Assembly (NCBI GenBank): GCA_018969355.1
Contig: JAGWYO010000011.1
Coordinates: 1 to 44,222 of the forward strand
DNA length: 44,222 nucleotides
From: Actinomycetales bacterium
GTDB lineage: Bacteria > Actinomycetota > Actinomycetes > Nanopelagicales > Nanopelagicaceae
Reading direction: 5' to 3'
Each line of letters starts with the position of its first letter. Position 1 is the stretch's first letter. Below are positions 1 to 8,898 of this stretch, one piece after another. The translations under genes were made by a program, and so were the position numbers. Below the pieces are notes generated by a model, which did not search any database, had not been told where the DNA came from, and saw nothing but the letters and a program-made list of their open reading frames with translations.

Positions 1-250
1 ACGGTGCCTTGAGAATAAGGGCTATTACCGCAGCCGATACGCCTGCTAATCGATGATCAATCATGAGTTGTGATTTTTCGGTAAAAGTCTGCACAGCAAC
101 TAAAGCGCTGAGCAAAGCAATCGGAATCATGGCATTTATCGATTGCACTTTAGGGTGGGTAAATATCCTCTCTGGCACATTGTGTCCAGCGTATTTGAGA
201 GCAAAAGCAATGACGCTTGTGCCTATTGTTGCTATCCAAAATGAGTTCAT
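1..250 (-). CDS. azlD: AzlD-family branched-chain amino acid exporter subunit, partial at window edge
   Basis: The minus strand reads open from an ATG at 250-248 to the left edge (about 83 codons, no stop), so the C-terminus is missing. The start MNSFWIATIGTSVIAFALKY and the later hydrophobic stretches (NAMIPIALLSALVAVQTF; GVSAAVIALIL) fit the small, three-to-four-helix AzlD membrane protein, the partner of AzlC in efflux of branched-chain amino acids. The start codon overlaps the azlC stop as ATGA, so the pair is translationally coupled. Assignment rests mainly on position after azlC plus hydrophobicity; family members are short and weakly conserved. Confidence 0.8.
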   Translation of the reverse strand, partial: MNSFWIATIGTSVIAFALKYAGHNVPERIFTHPKVQSINAMIPIALLSALVAVQTFTEKSQLMIDHRLAGVSAAVIALILKAP

Positions 251-909
251 GTGCGCAGCCCAACTGCTATGGCTATAAACGCTGTTGCAATAATTGGTAG
301 ACCTGCGGGCACAATCGGCGTCATCGCCAGCGCAAAGAGCATGCAAGCAATGGCAAGGATGCGATCACGTTTAGTGTGTAAGCGTGGCCATACCAGACCA
401 AGAAACGCCGCTGGAACTGCCGAATCAAGGCCCCATGCACGGATATCTCCCATGGCTTGCGCGCCAAGGGCACCTGCAACTGTGAATAGATTCCAAAAGA
501 GAAAAACTCCAAAACCGGTGAGCCAAAAACCTTGGCGCATGGCATTTTCTCCCCGCACTTCTTGACCCAATGCAACTGCAGTTGATTCATCAATTGTGAT
601 TTGGGCGGCAACGATTCTTTTAAAACCTTTTACCTTTAATCGAGGCGCCATAATCACGCCATACACTCCATTTCGAATTCCAAGTAAAGATGCAGTGGCA
701 ATTCCACTTAATGCACCGCCGCCAGCACCAAGAACTCCAATGACAGCAAACTGTGAAGCACCAGAAAATGTTAGAAGTGATAATAAACAGGTTTGAAGAA
801 CTGAAAAGCCATTTGCAACGGAGGCGGCTCCAAAAGCCGTTCCATAAGCCCCAACTGTGATGGAAACGCTCAGAGAATCGCGAAATGTGGTGGATTCAAT
901 TCTGGACAC
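247..909 (-). CDS. azlC: AzlC-family branched-chain amino acid permease (large subunit)
   Basis: A 220-residue polytopic membrane protein of the AzlC/YgaZ family. With AzlD it is expected to export valine, leucine, isoleucine and analogues across the cytoplasmic membrane. Visible family features are the N-terminal FRDSLSVSITVGAYGTAFGA segment, the LTFSGASQFA motif near residue 48, the GIRNGVYG stretch, and roughly five to six hydrophobic segments. The start is GTG (909-907); no in-frame ATG lies just upstream and no Shine-Dalgarno is visible, while CAGAAT six bases upstream could be a -10. It is divergent from thyX across a 59-nt gap. Length is normal for the family (about 220-240). Substrate is inferred from the family. 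Confidence 0.9.
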   Translation of the reverse strand: MSRIESTTFRDSLSVSITVGAYGTAFGAASVANGFSVLQTCLLSLLTFSGASQFAVIGVLGAGGGALSGIATASLLGIRNGVYGVIMAPRLKVKGFKRIVAAQITIDESTAVALGQEVRGENAMRQGFWLTGFGVFLFWNLFTVAGALGAQAMGDIRAWGLDSAVPAAFLGLVWPRLHTKRDRILAIACMLFALAMTPIVPAGLPIIATAFIAIAVGLRT

Positions 910-956
910 GCAGACATTCTGCCGTAGATATCCAAAGACTCAAACCTGGCCCCTTA

Positions 957-962
957 TAGGGT
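957..962 (+). promoter_or_regulatory. Putative -10 (TAGGGT) of leaderless thyX
   Basis: TAGGGT fits the actinobacterial TANNNT -10 hexamer and ends 6 nt before the thyX ATG, so transcription would begin at or next to the start codon. No convincing -35 is seen. One of a set of similarly placed hexamers in this window. Confidence 0.45.
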
Positions 963-968
963 GAGGCC

Positions 969-1688
969 ATGCCTGAAGAAATCATTTTTAGAGACGATGT
1001 CACCGTTGAATTAGTTAAAGCCAGTGCAAGTGATGCTGATGTTATTTGGGCTGCGCGAGTTTCAACTGCTGGTGAGCAGTCCATGGATGAGATCGGTGAA
1101 GATCCTGCTCGCTCAGCTGGATTAATTAACTACCTTGCTCGCGAGCGCCACGGTTCACCATTTGAACATACATCGATGACTTTCTTTATCTCGGCACCGA
1201 TATTTGTTTTCCGAGAGTTCATGCGCCACCGCATCGCTTCATACAATGAAGAGAGTGGCCGTTACCGTGAATTGAAACCTGTTTTCTATATTCCCTCTAA
1301 GGAGCGTAAATTAGTTCAGGTTGGTAAGACTGGTGCTTATACATTTGAAGATGGGACTGCAGAGCAGTTTGAAGTTACCGTAAACTCGATGAAGGCTGCC
1401 TACGTCGTTGCATATGATAGTTATCAAAAGATGTTAGATGTTGGAGTTGCACGTGAAGTTGCACGTGCAGTTCTACCAGTAGCCACATATTCATCCATGT
1501 ATGTATCGATGAATGCCCGCGCATTGATGAACTTTTTATCCCTTCGTACATCCCGCGATGGCTCGCACTTTCCAAGCTACCCTCAACGTGAAATTGAGAT
1601 GGTGGCTGAGAAAATGGAAGCCGAATTCGCGAAATTAATGCCGCTCACATACGCAGCCTTCGAAAAGTCTGGTCGCATCGCCCCATAA
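969..1688 (+). CDS. thyX: Flavin-dependent thymidylate synthase ThyX
   Basis: Converts dUMP to dTMP using methylene-tetrahydrofolate, FAD and NADPH; cytoplasmic, homotetrameric. The family signature RHRx7S is present at residues 86-96 (RHRIASYNEES), preceded by the PFEHTSMTFFI segment. The 239-residue length is typical. The ATG at 969 lacks a Shine-Dalgarno site but has a -10-like TAGGGT six bases upstream, suggesting a leaderless mRNA. In many actinobacteria thyX sits between dapB and dapA; here dapA and rnj follow but no dapB precedes, azlC being divergent instead. No classical thyA is seen in the window. Confidence 0.97.
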   Translation: MPEEIIFRDDVTVELVKASASDADVIWAARVSTAGEQSMDEIGEDPARSAGLINYLARERHGSPFEHTSMTFFISAPIFVFREFMRHRIASYNEESGRYRELKPVFYIPSKERKLVQVGKTGAYTFEDGTAEQFEVTVNSMKAAYVVAYDSYQKMLDVGVAREVARAVLPVATYSSMYVSMNARALMNFLSLRTSRDGSHFPSYPQREIEMVAEKMEAEFAKLMPLTYAAFEKSGRIAP

Positions 1689-1694
1689 AACGGG

Positions 1695-1700
1695 TAGAGT
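1695..1700 (+). promoter_or_regulatory. Putative -10 (TAGAGT) of leaderless dapA
   Basis: TAGAGT ends 7 nt before the dapA ATG at 1708. No Shine-Dalgarno lies between, so a leaderless transcript starting at the ATG is likely. The site lies in the 19-nt gap after thyX. Confidence 0.5.
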
Positions 1701-1707
1701 TGGGCGC

Positions 1708-2598
1708 ATGAGTACGCCAGCGCCGTTTGGCCGCATGTTGACCGCAATGGTCACGCCATTTAAAAAAGATGGTTCCATTGATTGGAATGGCGTAGAAACA
1801 ATCGCAGATCATTTAGTTAAAACTGGTCATGATGGCATTGTTGTCAATGGCACAACTGGTGAAGCCCCTACGACTAAATCCTCTGAAAAAGAAGAGATTA
1901 TTAAAGTCGTTAAGCGTGTAGTTGGTGCACACATCAAGGTTTTATCAGGTGCTGGCGATAATGAAACTGATTATTCAATCAATCAAGCCAAGCGCAGTGA
2001 AGCAGCTGGTGCTGATGGAATTTTGGTCGTTACTCCTTATTACAACAAACCTCCACAGGCAGGTATCAAGGCTCACTTCCTAGCAATGGCCAATGCAACA
2101 GGTTTACCCATGATGCTCTATGACATTCCTGGTCGCACAGGAGTAGAGATTGAGTCTGACACAATCGTTGAACTCTTTGAACACCCATCAATTGTTGCGC
2201 TCAAGGATGCTAAAGGAAATGTTGCAGCAACGTCGTGGGTAATCAAGCGCTGTGGAATCCCTGTGTATTCTGGTGATGACATTCTAAATTTGCCCCTTCT
2301 TTCAGTAGGTGCAGTTGGTTTTGTTTCAGTGTGTGGTCATACCGTTGGATCACAACTTAAAGAGATGCTTAACGCTTGGTTTGCAGGCAATGCTGTTCGT
2401 TCACTAGAGATTCATCAGCAGTTACTTCCAGTCTTTACTGGAACATTCCGCACACAAGGTGCCATCATGACAAAAGCTGCACTGACATTAATGGGTCTAC
2501 CTGGTGGATATACCCGTCTTCCTCTAGTCGATGCAACAGATGCGCAAATTGCGCAGTTGCGTGACGACCTACGCGCAGGTGGCGTAGAACTTAAATAA
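1708..2598 (+). CDS. dapA: 4-hydroxy-tetrahydrodipicolinate synthase
   Basis: Condenses pyruvate with aspartate semialdehyde in the diaminopimelate/lysine pathway. The TIM-barrel family signatures are visible: GTTGE near residue 48, PYYNKPPQ with a Tyr at about 111-112, the catalytic tyrosine at Y138 (MLYDIPGR) and the Schiff-base lysine K166 (VALKDAKGN). At 296 residues it is full length. The start ATG is preceded by TAGAGT and 7 nt rather than a ribosome site. Its TAA stop shares one base with the rnj ATG (TAATG), so dapA and rnj are co-transcribed and translationally coupled, the usual actinobacterial pairing. Confidence 0.97.
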   Translation: MSTPAPFGRMLTAMVTPFKKDGSIDWNGVETIADHLVKTGHDGIVVNGTTGEAPTTKSSEKEEIIKVVKRVVGAHIKVLSGAGDNETDYSINQAKRSEAAGADGILVVTPYYNKPPQAGIKAHFLAMANATGLPMMLYDIPGRTGVEIESDTIVELFEHPSIVALKDAKGNVAATSWVIKRCGIPVYSGDDILNLPLLSVGAVGFVSVCGHTVGSQLKEMLNAWFAGNAVRSLEIHQQLLPVFTGTFRTQGAIMTKAALTLMGLPGGYTRLPLVDATDAQIAQLRDDLRAGGVELK

Positions 2599-4280
2599 TG
2601 AATCACCCTCACCCAGATCTCGGATTACCCTCAGCTTTAGTAAAAGGGGGTTTGCGCATTGTCGCCCTTGGCGGCCTAGGTGAAATCGGTCGTAATATGA
2701 CTGTCTTTGAAACTAAAGGCAAACTTCTCATTGTTGACTGTGGAGTTTTATTTCCTGAAGATACACAGCCAGGAATCGATTTAATTCTTCCCGATTTTTC
2801 ATATATCCGTGATCGTCTAGATGATGTAGTTGGTGTCTTCTTAACGCATGGGCATGAAGACCATATTGGCGCGCTTCCTTATCTACTACGCGAGCGTGGA
2901 GACATTGCTATGTATGGATCAGCCCTGACATTGGCTCTTGTCACAGCAAAGCTAAAAGAGCACAGAATCACTCCACTCACACGCGAAGTTCGCGAAGGTG
3001 GACATGAAGATGTTGGACCATTTGAACTTGAATTTGTTGCCGTTAACCACTCGATTCCAGATGCTCTAGCTGTTGTGATCAACACTGATGCGGGCCGAGT
3101 TCTTGCAACAGGTGATTTCAAGATGGATCAACTACCACTGGATGGTCGTATTACAGATTTGCGTACCTTTGCACGCTTGGGTGATGAAGGCGTTGATTTA
3201 TTTATGGTTGATTCAACCAATGCAGACATCCCAGGTTTTACTCCTTCAGAGCGCGAAATCATGCCCGCACTTAATCGTGTCATCGGTTCGACAAAGCGCC
3301 GCGTGATTGTTGCTTCCTTCTCATCCCACGTGCACCGCGTTCAACAAGTTATTGATACTGCTGCCATTCACAATAGAAAAGTAATCTTCATTGGGCGCTC
3401 GATGGTTCGTAATATGAAGATTGCTCAAGATATGGGGTACTTAACAGTTCCTCCCGGAGTTGTGATGGATGCTAAGGATCTTGATTCTTTTGATGACAAT
3501 GTGGTTTTGATTTGCACTGGCTCGCAAGGAGAACCAATGGCTGCCCTCTCGCGCATGGCAAATGGTGATCATCAGATTCGAGTCGGCGATGGCGACACAG
3601 TCATTTTAGCTTCCTCCTTAATTCCTGGAAATGAAAACTCAGTCTTTAGAGTGATCAACGAACTGACTCGCTTTGGTGCCAAAGTCGTTCATAAAGCTAA
3701 TGCGATGGTTCACGTTTCAGGACATGCAGCTGCGGGCGAACTTCTATATTGTTACAACATCGTTAAGCCACGCTATGTCATGCCCATACATGGTGAGTGG
3801 CGCCATATGAAAGCAAATGCTGAACTTGCAATTCAAGCCGGAGTCCCACGTTCAAATGCTTTGATTATTGAAAATGGGGTTGTGGTGGATCTCATTGATC
3901 ATGAGGCTCAAGTAGTTGGATCTGTTCCATGTGGCTTTGTTTATGTCGATGGTCAGAGTATTGGCGACATCACTGAGACTTCACTGAAAGATCGTCGAAT
4001 TCTTGGTGAAGAAGGTTTCATTTCAGTTATTGTTGTGATTGATTCTCAGAATGGAAAAATTGTTGCCGGACCTGATATCCACGCGCGTGGATTCAATGAG
4101 GATATGGCGCTTTTTGATGATGTGAAATTAAAGATTGAGAAGGCTTTGGCAGCAGCTGTTGCCGAAGGTATTAATGGAACGCATCAACTTTCACAGATTG
4201 TGCGAAAAACCGTTGGTGGATGGGTTGGCGGAGAACATCGTCGTAAGCCGATGATTGTCCCTGTTGTTATTGAAGTTTGA
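2598..4280 (+). CDS. rnj: Ribonuclease J
   Basis: A metallo-beta-lactamase/beta-CASP ribonuclease for mRNA decay and rRNA maturation (5'-3' exonuclease and endonuclease activity known for the family). The zinc-binding HGHEDH motif lies at residues 84-89, after the conserved GGLGEIGRNM near 25-34 and the DCGVLFPED region. Further family motifs are VNHSIPDA, TGDFKMD, CTGSQGEP and PIHGEWRH. The 560-residue length matches RNase J. Translation starts at the ATG that overlaps the dapA stop. Actinobacteria commonly carry RNase J directly after dapA, which supports the call. Confidence 0.96.
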   Translation: MNHPHPDLGLPSALVKGGLRIVALGGLGEIGRNMTVFETKGKLLIVDCGVLFPEDTQPGIDLILPDFSYIRDRLDDVVGVFLTHGHEDHIGALPYLLRERGDIAMYGSALTLALVTAKLKEHRITPLTREVREGGHEDVGPFELEFVAVNHSIPDALAVVINTDAGRVLATGDFKMDQLPLDGRITDLRTFARLGDEGVDLFMVDSTNADIPGFTPSEREIMPALNRVIGSTKRRVIVASFSSHVHRVQQVIDTAAIHNRKVIFIGRSMVRNMKIAQDMGYLTVPPGVVMDAKDLDSFDDNVVLICTGSQGEPMAALSRMANGDHQIRVGDGDTVILASSLIPGNENSVFRVINELTRFGAKVVHKANAMVHVSGHAAAGELLYCYNIVKPRYVMPIHGEWRHMKANAELAIQAGVPRSNALIIENGVVVDLIDHEAQVVGSVPCGFVYVDGQSIGDITETSLKDRRILGEEGFISVIVVIDSQNGKIVAGPDIHARGFNEDMALFDDVKLKIEKALAAAVAEGINGTHQLSQIVRKTVGGWVGGEHRRKPMIVPVVIEV

Positions 4281-4318
4281 GAACGGCGCGCCTAGGCGCT
4301 TAGAAATTACTCTTCCTT

Positions 4319-4324
4319 TACGAT
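4319..4324 (+). promoter_or_regulatory. Putative -10 (TACGAT) that favours the GTG start of ftsK
   Basis: TACGAT ends 7 nt before GTG 4332. Because it overlaps the upstream in-frame ATG at 4323, a leaderless mRNA from this hexamer would make GTG 4332 the functional start. Confidence 0.4.
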
Positions 4325-4331
4325 GAGGAGT

Positions 4332-6647
4332 GTGGCTAAGAAAAAATCTAAATCTAAAAGTGGCGCAGTAGGCGGCGCCCTTGGAAGAGGCTTAGCTGCA
4401 ATTTGGCGGTTCATCGCAAAAATTCTCGGTAATTCAGTTCGCTTTATAGCCCGTGGCGCTCGTGATTTAGATCCAGCACATCAGCGCGATGGAATCGCTT
4501 TTCTTATTCTCATTCTTGCACTCATAGCCACAGCAGGTACATGGTTTCATTCAGATAATATTGTTGGGCGTGCTGTGTATGCTTTTGTTTATGGCGGCTT
4601 TGGACGCATCGGTTTTATCACACCATTAGTCTTAATATATTTTGCCTTCAAACTATTTAGAACTCCCGAAGACAAAGCTGCAATTGGTCGAGTTGTTGTT
4701 GGCACGTTAGCTCTATTATTTTCATCAACAGGTATTGCGCATTTACTCAATGGCTCTATTGGTACTGGAGCTACTGCCATGCGTGAGGGTGGGGGTTGGA
4801 TTGGTTACGCAGTAACCACTCCATTAGTTTCACTCATGACCTCAGTGCTGACTTATCCCGTATTAGTCATAGTTTTTATATTTGGCTTGCTCGTTGTTAC
4901 CGCCACTCCAGTTGCACAACTCATAAACCGAATCACTTCTAGTGCTAATTGGTTGTGGTCCAAGCGGCCTGAACGGCCAGTCAAAGTTGACGATTTCGAA
5001 ATCACCGATACTCCACCTTTTGAAACTCCTATCGTTGCTGCCTGGAATGAGCCAGTCGAAGATGATGAAGAGTTGGATGAAGAGAGCTTTGATGAAGAGT
5101 TCACTGTTCCGATTCCTATTTCTCCGGTTATAACTCCAGAGACAGTTACTAAACGACCTGAACAACTACTACTCACCCCTGATTCAACTTATGAACTACC
5201 ACCCGCTGACTTGCTGCGCACTGGACCTGCGGCTAAAGCCAAAAGTAGAACTAATGATCTAGTCGTTGCAGCGCTGACTGAAGTATTTGCTCAATTTGAA
5301 ATAGATGCACAAGTAACTGGTTTTATGCGCGGCCCAACGGTTACCCGCTATGAAGTAGAGCTGGGCAATGCAGTCAAAGTAGAGCGCATCACCGCCCTTG
5401 CCAAAAATATTTCTTACGCTGTGGCAAGTAGCGATGTTCGAATACTTTCTCCTATTCCAGGCAAATCTGCAGTGGGAATTGAAATTCCAAATGCCGATCG
5501 TGAAATCGTGGCTTTAGGTGATGTTTTGCGCTCATCGGTTGCAGGCCAAGATCACCATCCTATGTTGGTTGCACTTGGTAAAGATGTTGAAGGAAATTTC
5601 GTCTGTGCAAACTTGGCGAGAATGCCCCACCTATTAGTTGCAGGTGCAACGGGTGCGGGTAAATCTTCCATGATTAACGCAATGATTACTTCGATTTTGG
5701 TGCGTGCCACACCCGATGAAGTTCGCTTGGTTCTCATTGATCCCAAGCGCGTTGAATTAACTGCTTATGATGGAATTCCGCATCTTATTACACCCATTAT
5801 TACTAATCCAAAGAAGGCTGCCGATGCACTTACCTGGGTAGTGCGTGAGATGGATTTGCGATACGAAGACCTTTCAACCTTTGGTTTTAGACATATAGAT
5901 GATTTCAATAAGGCTGTTCGTGCTGGAAAGGTAAGTTCACCTCCCGGAAGTGATCGCACAGTTGAGCCTTATCCATACCTACTTGTCATCATTGATGAGC
6001 TTGCAGATTTAATGATTGTGGCCGCAAAGGAAGTAGAAGAATCTGTTGTGCGCATTACTCAGCTGGCACGATCTGCAGGTATTCACTTAGTGCTTGCCAC
6101 ACAGCGTCCATCAGTTGATGTTGTAACAGGATTAATTAAGGCAAATGTTCCCTCCAGACTCTCATTTGCTACTAGTTCTCTAGCAGATAGCCGAGTTATT
6201 TTAGATAGCCCAGGAGCTGAGAAACTAGTTGGACAGGGCGATGGACTATTTATTCCCATGGGTGCAAGTCGAGCAGTTCGTATTCAAGGCGCCTATGTCT
6301 CAGAGCGCGAAATCGAAGCGGTGACGACACACGTGAAGAAGCAGTTAAAGCCACGATATCGCGATGATGTTACTGCCGTGCAATCTCATCCAAAGATGGT
6401 AGATAAAGACATTGGAGATGACCTAGATATCTTGATACAAGCTGTTGAATTAGTTGTTGGAACACAGTTTGGTTCTACATCGATGTTGCAAAGAAAACTT
6501 CGTGTTGGTTTTGCAAAAGCTGGACGATTAATGGATTTGATGGAGTCGCGTGGAATCGTTGGACCCTCTGAAGGTTCAAAAGCCCGAACTGTTCTGGTGA
6601 AGCCAGATGAACTCGACTCTGTAATCGCAACTCTTCGCGACCATTAA
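4332..6647 (+). CDS. ftsK: DNA translocase FtsK/SpoIIIE
   Basis: Hexameric septal motor that pumps chromosomal DNA during division. The N-terminus is basic (MAKKKSKSKSG) and is followed by about four membrane segments (to residue ~200), a short acidic linker (EDDEELDEES), then the RecA-like motor with Walker A GATGAGKS near 438 and Walker B-type LLVIIDELADLM. The C-terminal gamma winged helix, DLDILIQAVELVV through LRVGFAKAGRLMDLME, normally reads KOPS sites. About 771 residues: a short linker for an actinobacterial FtsK, consistent with genome compaction. Start: GTG 4332 is chosen because TACGAT ends 7 nt before it; an in-frame ATG at 4323 would add three residues. Confidence 0.96.
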   Translation: MAKKKSKSKSGAVGGALGRGLAAIWRFIAKILGNSVRFIARGARDLDPAHQRDGIAFLILILALIATAGTWFHSDNIVGRAVYAFVYGGFGRIGFITPLVLIYFAFKLFRTPEDKAAIGRVVVGTLALLFSSTGIAHLLNGSIGTGATAMREGGGWIGYAVTTPLVSLMTSVLTYPVLVIVFIFGLLVVTATPVAQLINRITSSANWLWSKRPERPVKVDDFEITDTPPFETPIVAAWNEPVEDDEELDEESFDEEFTVPIPISPVITPETVTKRPEQLLLTPDSTYELPPADLLRTGPAAKAKSRTNDLVVAALTEVFAQFEIDAQVTGFMRGPTVTRYEVELGNAVKVERITALAKNISYAVASSDVRILSPIPGKSAVGIEIPNADREIVALGDVLRSSVAGQDHHPMLVALGKDVEGNFVCANLARMPHLLVAGATGAGKSSMINAMITSILVRATPDEVRLVLIDPKRVELTAYDGIPHLITPIITNPKKAADALTWVVREMDLRYEDLSTFGFRHIDDFNKAVRAGKVSSPPGSDRTVEPYPYLLVIIDELADLMIVAAKEVEESVVRITQLARSAGIHLVLATQRPSVDVVTGLIKANVPSRLSFATSSLADSRVILDSPGAEKLVGQGDGLFIPMGASRAVRIQGAYVSEREIEAVTTHVKKQLKPRYRDDVTAVQSHPKMVDKDIGDDLDILIQAVELVVGTQFGSTSMLQRKLRVGFAKAGRLMDLMESRGIVGPSEGSKARTVLVKPDELDSVIATLRDH

Positions 6648-6650
6648 AGA

Positions 6651-6722
6651 GGGGCAGTCCTCGGGTTAACCGGTAATTCACCCCCTGTTCTCACACTCCT
6701 CTATAGCCACTGGGACTGCCCC
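6651..6722. repeat. 72-nt element closed by a perfect 10-bp inverted repeat (possible structured RNA)
   Basis: GGGGCAGTCC (6651-6660) pairs perfectly with GGACTGCCCC (6713-6722), enclosing 52 nt. Inside, GGGT (6663-6666) can pair with ACCC (6680-6683), and there is a small GGTTAACC palindrome. No T-tract follows the right arm, so it is not a standard terminator. It starts 3 nt after the ftsK stop and ends 56 nt before the next start. It lacks a tRNA T-arm and anticodon arm. Function unknown: could be an ftsK 3' stabiliser, a small RNA or a leader of the downstream gene. Confidence 0.5.
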
Positions 6723-6763
6723 CGTTCTAGACTTTATCTCTGGCTGGCGCAGTACTCTCCTTT

Positions 6764-6768
6764 AAGGA
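6764..6768 (+). promoter_or_regulatory. Shine-Dalgarno (AAGGA) of the RodZ-like gene
   Basis: AAGGA lies 9 nt before the ATG at 6778, marking this as a leadered gene among leaderless neighbours. TAGACT (6728-6733) or TACTCT (6753-6758) are possible -10 hexamers; the first would give a leader of roughly 40 nt, the second would put the start of transcription at the Shine-Dalgarno itself. Confidence 0.4.
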
Positions 6769-6777
6769 CCAGAAACG

Positions 6778-7524
6778 ATGTCACTTGGATCTTTGATTGC
6801 TAAGGCGCGTAAAGACGCGGGCCTTTCACTTGAAGATTTGGCTGCCAAAACCAATATTCGAATGAGCGTTTTGAGTGAAATTGAGAAGGATAATTTCTCC
6901 CAGTGCGGCGGTGAAACTTACGCACGCGGCCACGTGCGCAACATCGCCTCAATATTGAAAGCTGATCAAAAAGAGTTCATCCGCCTCTATGAAGAAGAAC
7001 AAGGCGGAGAAGTCCGCTCGATGAAAGATTTACTTGTAGAAAATAGCGTGATGCGCCAACCCGAAGAAGGACGCAAAATTTCCTGGAAAACGCTAGTAAT
7101 CATCTCTGTGATTTCACTTTTTGTAGTGGGTATTGCACAAGTAGTAATCTCAAATACAACGTCTAATGATGTAGTTAGTGCTAAGCCGTCGGCAACTGCA
7201 ACCCCATCAGCGTCTCAAACACAAAGTGAATCACCATCAGCTGAGCCTTCGACACAAAGTACTTTCTCAACTGGAACTGGCGTTGAAGTTGTCATTGATG
7301 CAGCACGTGCTAAGTCATGGATCTTTGTTTCCGATGCTGCTGGTCGCACTTTATTTAGTGGTCAAATCTTGCGAGGGCAGGTGAAGGCCTTTTCCTCAGA
7401 TTCACAACTTAATTTCAAGGTTGGAAATGCTGGGGGAATAGATTTGAAAGTAAATGGCAAGAAAGTTCCAGCAATTGGCGTCGATGGTGAGGTAGTTAGC
7501 GTGTCGTATGGGGTGGATTCATAA
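6778..7524 (+). CDS. RodZ-like helix-turn-helix membrane protein (HTH_25 / DUF4115)
   Basis: A 248-residue bitopic protein. Residues ~1-70 form an HTH domain of the RodZ/HTH_25 type (LIAKARKDAGLSLEDLA, then SVLSEIEKDNF). One membrane segment lies at about 102-120 (TLVIISVISLFVVGIAQVVI), followed by a Ser/Thr/Pro-rich low-complexity linker (SATATPSASQTQSESPS) and a C-terminal beta-rich DUF4115-like domain. RodZ relatives link MreB or envelope machinery to the membrane. No mreB is in the window, and this ftsK-rimO location is common in actinobacteria, where the protein's role is not well defined. Family call good; function inferred. Confidence 0.85.
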   Translation: MSLGSLIAKARKDAGLSLEDLAAKTNIRMSVLSEIEKDNFSQCGGETYARGHVRNIASILKADQKEFIRLYEEEQGGEVRSMKDLLVENSVMRQPEEGRKISWKTLVIISVISLFVVGIAQVVISNTTSNDVVSAKPSATATPSASQTQSESPSAEPSTQSTFSTGTGVEVVIDAARAKSWIFVSDAAGRTLFSGQILRGQVKAFSSDSQLNFKVGNAGGIDLKVNGKKVPAIGVDGEVVSVSYGVDS

Positions 7525-7529
7525 CACGC

Positions 7530-7535
7530 TAAGAT
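7530..7535 (+). promoter_or_regulatory. Putative -10 (TAAGAT) of leaderless rimO
   Basis: TAAGAT ends 7 nt before the rimO ATG at 7543, with no Shine-Dalgarno between. It is a near-consensus hexamer in the 18-nt gap after the RodZ-like gene. Confidence 0.5.
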
Positions 7536-7542
7536 TTGCCCA

Positions 7543-8898
7543 ATGAAGCGCACCGTAGCAGTCGTCACTTTAGGGTGCTCGCGCAATGAAGTTGATTCAG
7601 AGGAACTTGCTGGCCGATTAGCAGCAGATGGGTGGACCTTAGTCGATGATGTTGAATCTGCTGAAGTAGCCTTAGTAAATACATGTGGCTTCATCGAATC
7701 GGCCAAAAAAGATTCTATTGATGCTCTACTTGAGGCAAATTCACTCAAAGGTCATGGTCAAACACGCGCAGTTGTTGCAGTGGGGTGCATGGCTGAGCGT
7801 TATGGAAATGAATTAGCCGAGGCGTTACCTGATACAGATGCGATATTGAGCTTTGATGACTACCAAGAAATATCTTCGAGGTTGCAATCAATCGTTGCAG
7901 GTAATTCGCATGCACCTCATATCCCACGTGATCGTCGTGCATTGCTTCCTATTGCTCCAGCAGATCGCGCCGAAGTTCGCGCAAGCGGTGAGTTTGCTCG
8001 CAAACGTCTAGGTGATGCGCCTTGGGCTCCGCTCAAAATCGCATCAGGCTGTGATCGCCGTTGTTCATTCTGTGCGATCCCATACTTTAGAGGCTCCTTT
8101 ATCTCACGCCGCCCCCTTGAGATCTTGGATGAGGCACGTTGGTTAGTTACCCATGGAGTTACTGAGCTCTTCTTGGTCAGTGAAAACACAACTTCTTATG
8201 GAAAAGATCTAGGTGATCTTCAGTTGATGGAGAAGATTCTGCCTGAGATTGCTGGTATCGAAGGAGTTGAGCGGGTTCGCCTTTCATACCTTCAGCCTGC
8301 AGAGATGCGACCAACCTTATTACAAGCGATGATTGCAACACCACACACAGCTCCTTACTTTGATCTATCTTTCCAGCACTCAGCGCCATCTGTTTTGCGC
8401 CGTATGCGTCGCTTTGGCGATAACGAAAAGTTTCTGCATCTGATCAACCAAATCCGCGTGTTATCACCGCAAGCGGGTATTCGCTCTAACTTTATCGTTG
8501 GATTCCCAGGAGAGACACAAGAAGATTTTGATGAGTTAGCTAGATTTATAGCAGAGGCTAAATTGGATGCAGTGGGAGTCTTTGGTTACTCTGATGAAGA
8601 TAATACTGAGGCCATAAAAATGGATGGCAAGATTAATGAAGAAGTAATTGCTCAGCGCGTGGAAACGCTTTCCTCCTTAGCCGATGACATGGTTTCTTTG
8701 CGTGCACAAGCTCGTATCGGTGAAACTATTCGCGTTTTGATAGAAGATGCCGAACTTCAAGAGGGGCGTGCAGCCCATCAAGGGCCCGAAGTAGATGGAA
8801 GCACCACTTTTATCGGGACAGATTTCAAGGTTGGGCAGTATGTTGACGCTGTGGTGATTGATTCAATAGGCGCAGATTTGGTGGCACAGCCATTATGA
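7543..8898 (+). CDS. rimO: Ribosomal protein S12 methylthiotransferase RimO
   Basis: Radical-SAM enzyme that adds a methylthio group to an aspartate of ribosomal protein S12. The N-terminal UPF0004 domain carries its iron-sulfur cysteines at C12, C48 and C82. The radical-SAM CxxxCxxC motif is at C170, C174 and C177 ([16 protein letters not shown]). A TRAM domain follows at the C-terminus ([11 protein letters not shown] onward). At 451 residues it is full length. RimO is favoured over MiaB because of the [11 protein letters not shown]-terminus and the ftsK-pgsA context. The TGA stop overlaps the pgsA ATG (ATGA). Confidence 0.95.
   Translation: MKRTVAVVTLGCSRNEVDSEELAGRLAADGWTLVDDVESAEVALVNTCGFIESAKKDSIDALLEANSLKGHGQTRAVVAVGCMAERYGNELAEALPDTDAILSFDDYQEISSRLQSIVAGNSHAPHIPRDRRALLPIAPADRAEVRASGEFARKRLGDAPWAPLKIASGCDRRCSFCAIPYFRGSFISRRPLEILDEARWLVTHGVTELFLVSENTTSYGKDLGDLQLMEKILPEIAGIEGVERVRLSYLQPAEMRPTLLQAMIATPHTAPYFDLSFQHSAPSVLRRMRRFGDNEKFLHLINQIRVLSPQAGIRSNFIVGFPGETQEDFDELARFIAEAKLDAVGVFGYSDEDNTEAIKMDGKINEEVIAQRVETLSSLADDMVSLRAQARIGETIRVLIEDAELQEGRAAHQGPEVDGSTTFIGTDFKVGQYVDAVVIDSIGADLVAQPL

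Noticed and set aside
63-278. Plus-strand 71-codon open frame at the left edge
   Set aside because: It lies antisense to azlD, which has the correct family sequence and a coupled start with azlC.
6651-6722. tRNA gene in the 72-nt element
   Set aside because: Length and closing stem fit, and a D-arm-like GGGT/ACCC can be drawn, but there is no TTC-containing T-arm, no 5-bp anticodon stem and no sensible anticodon on either strand.
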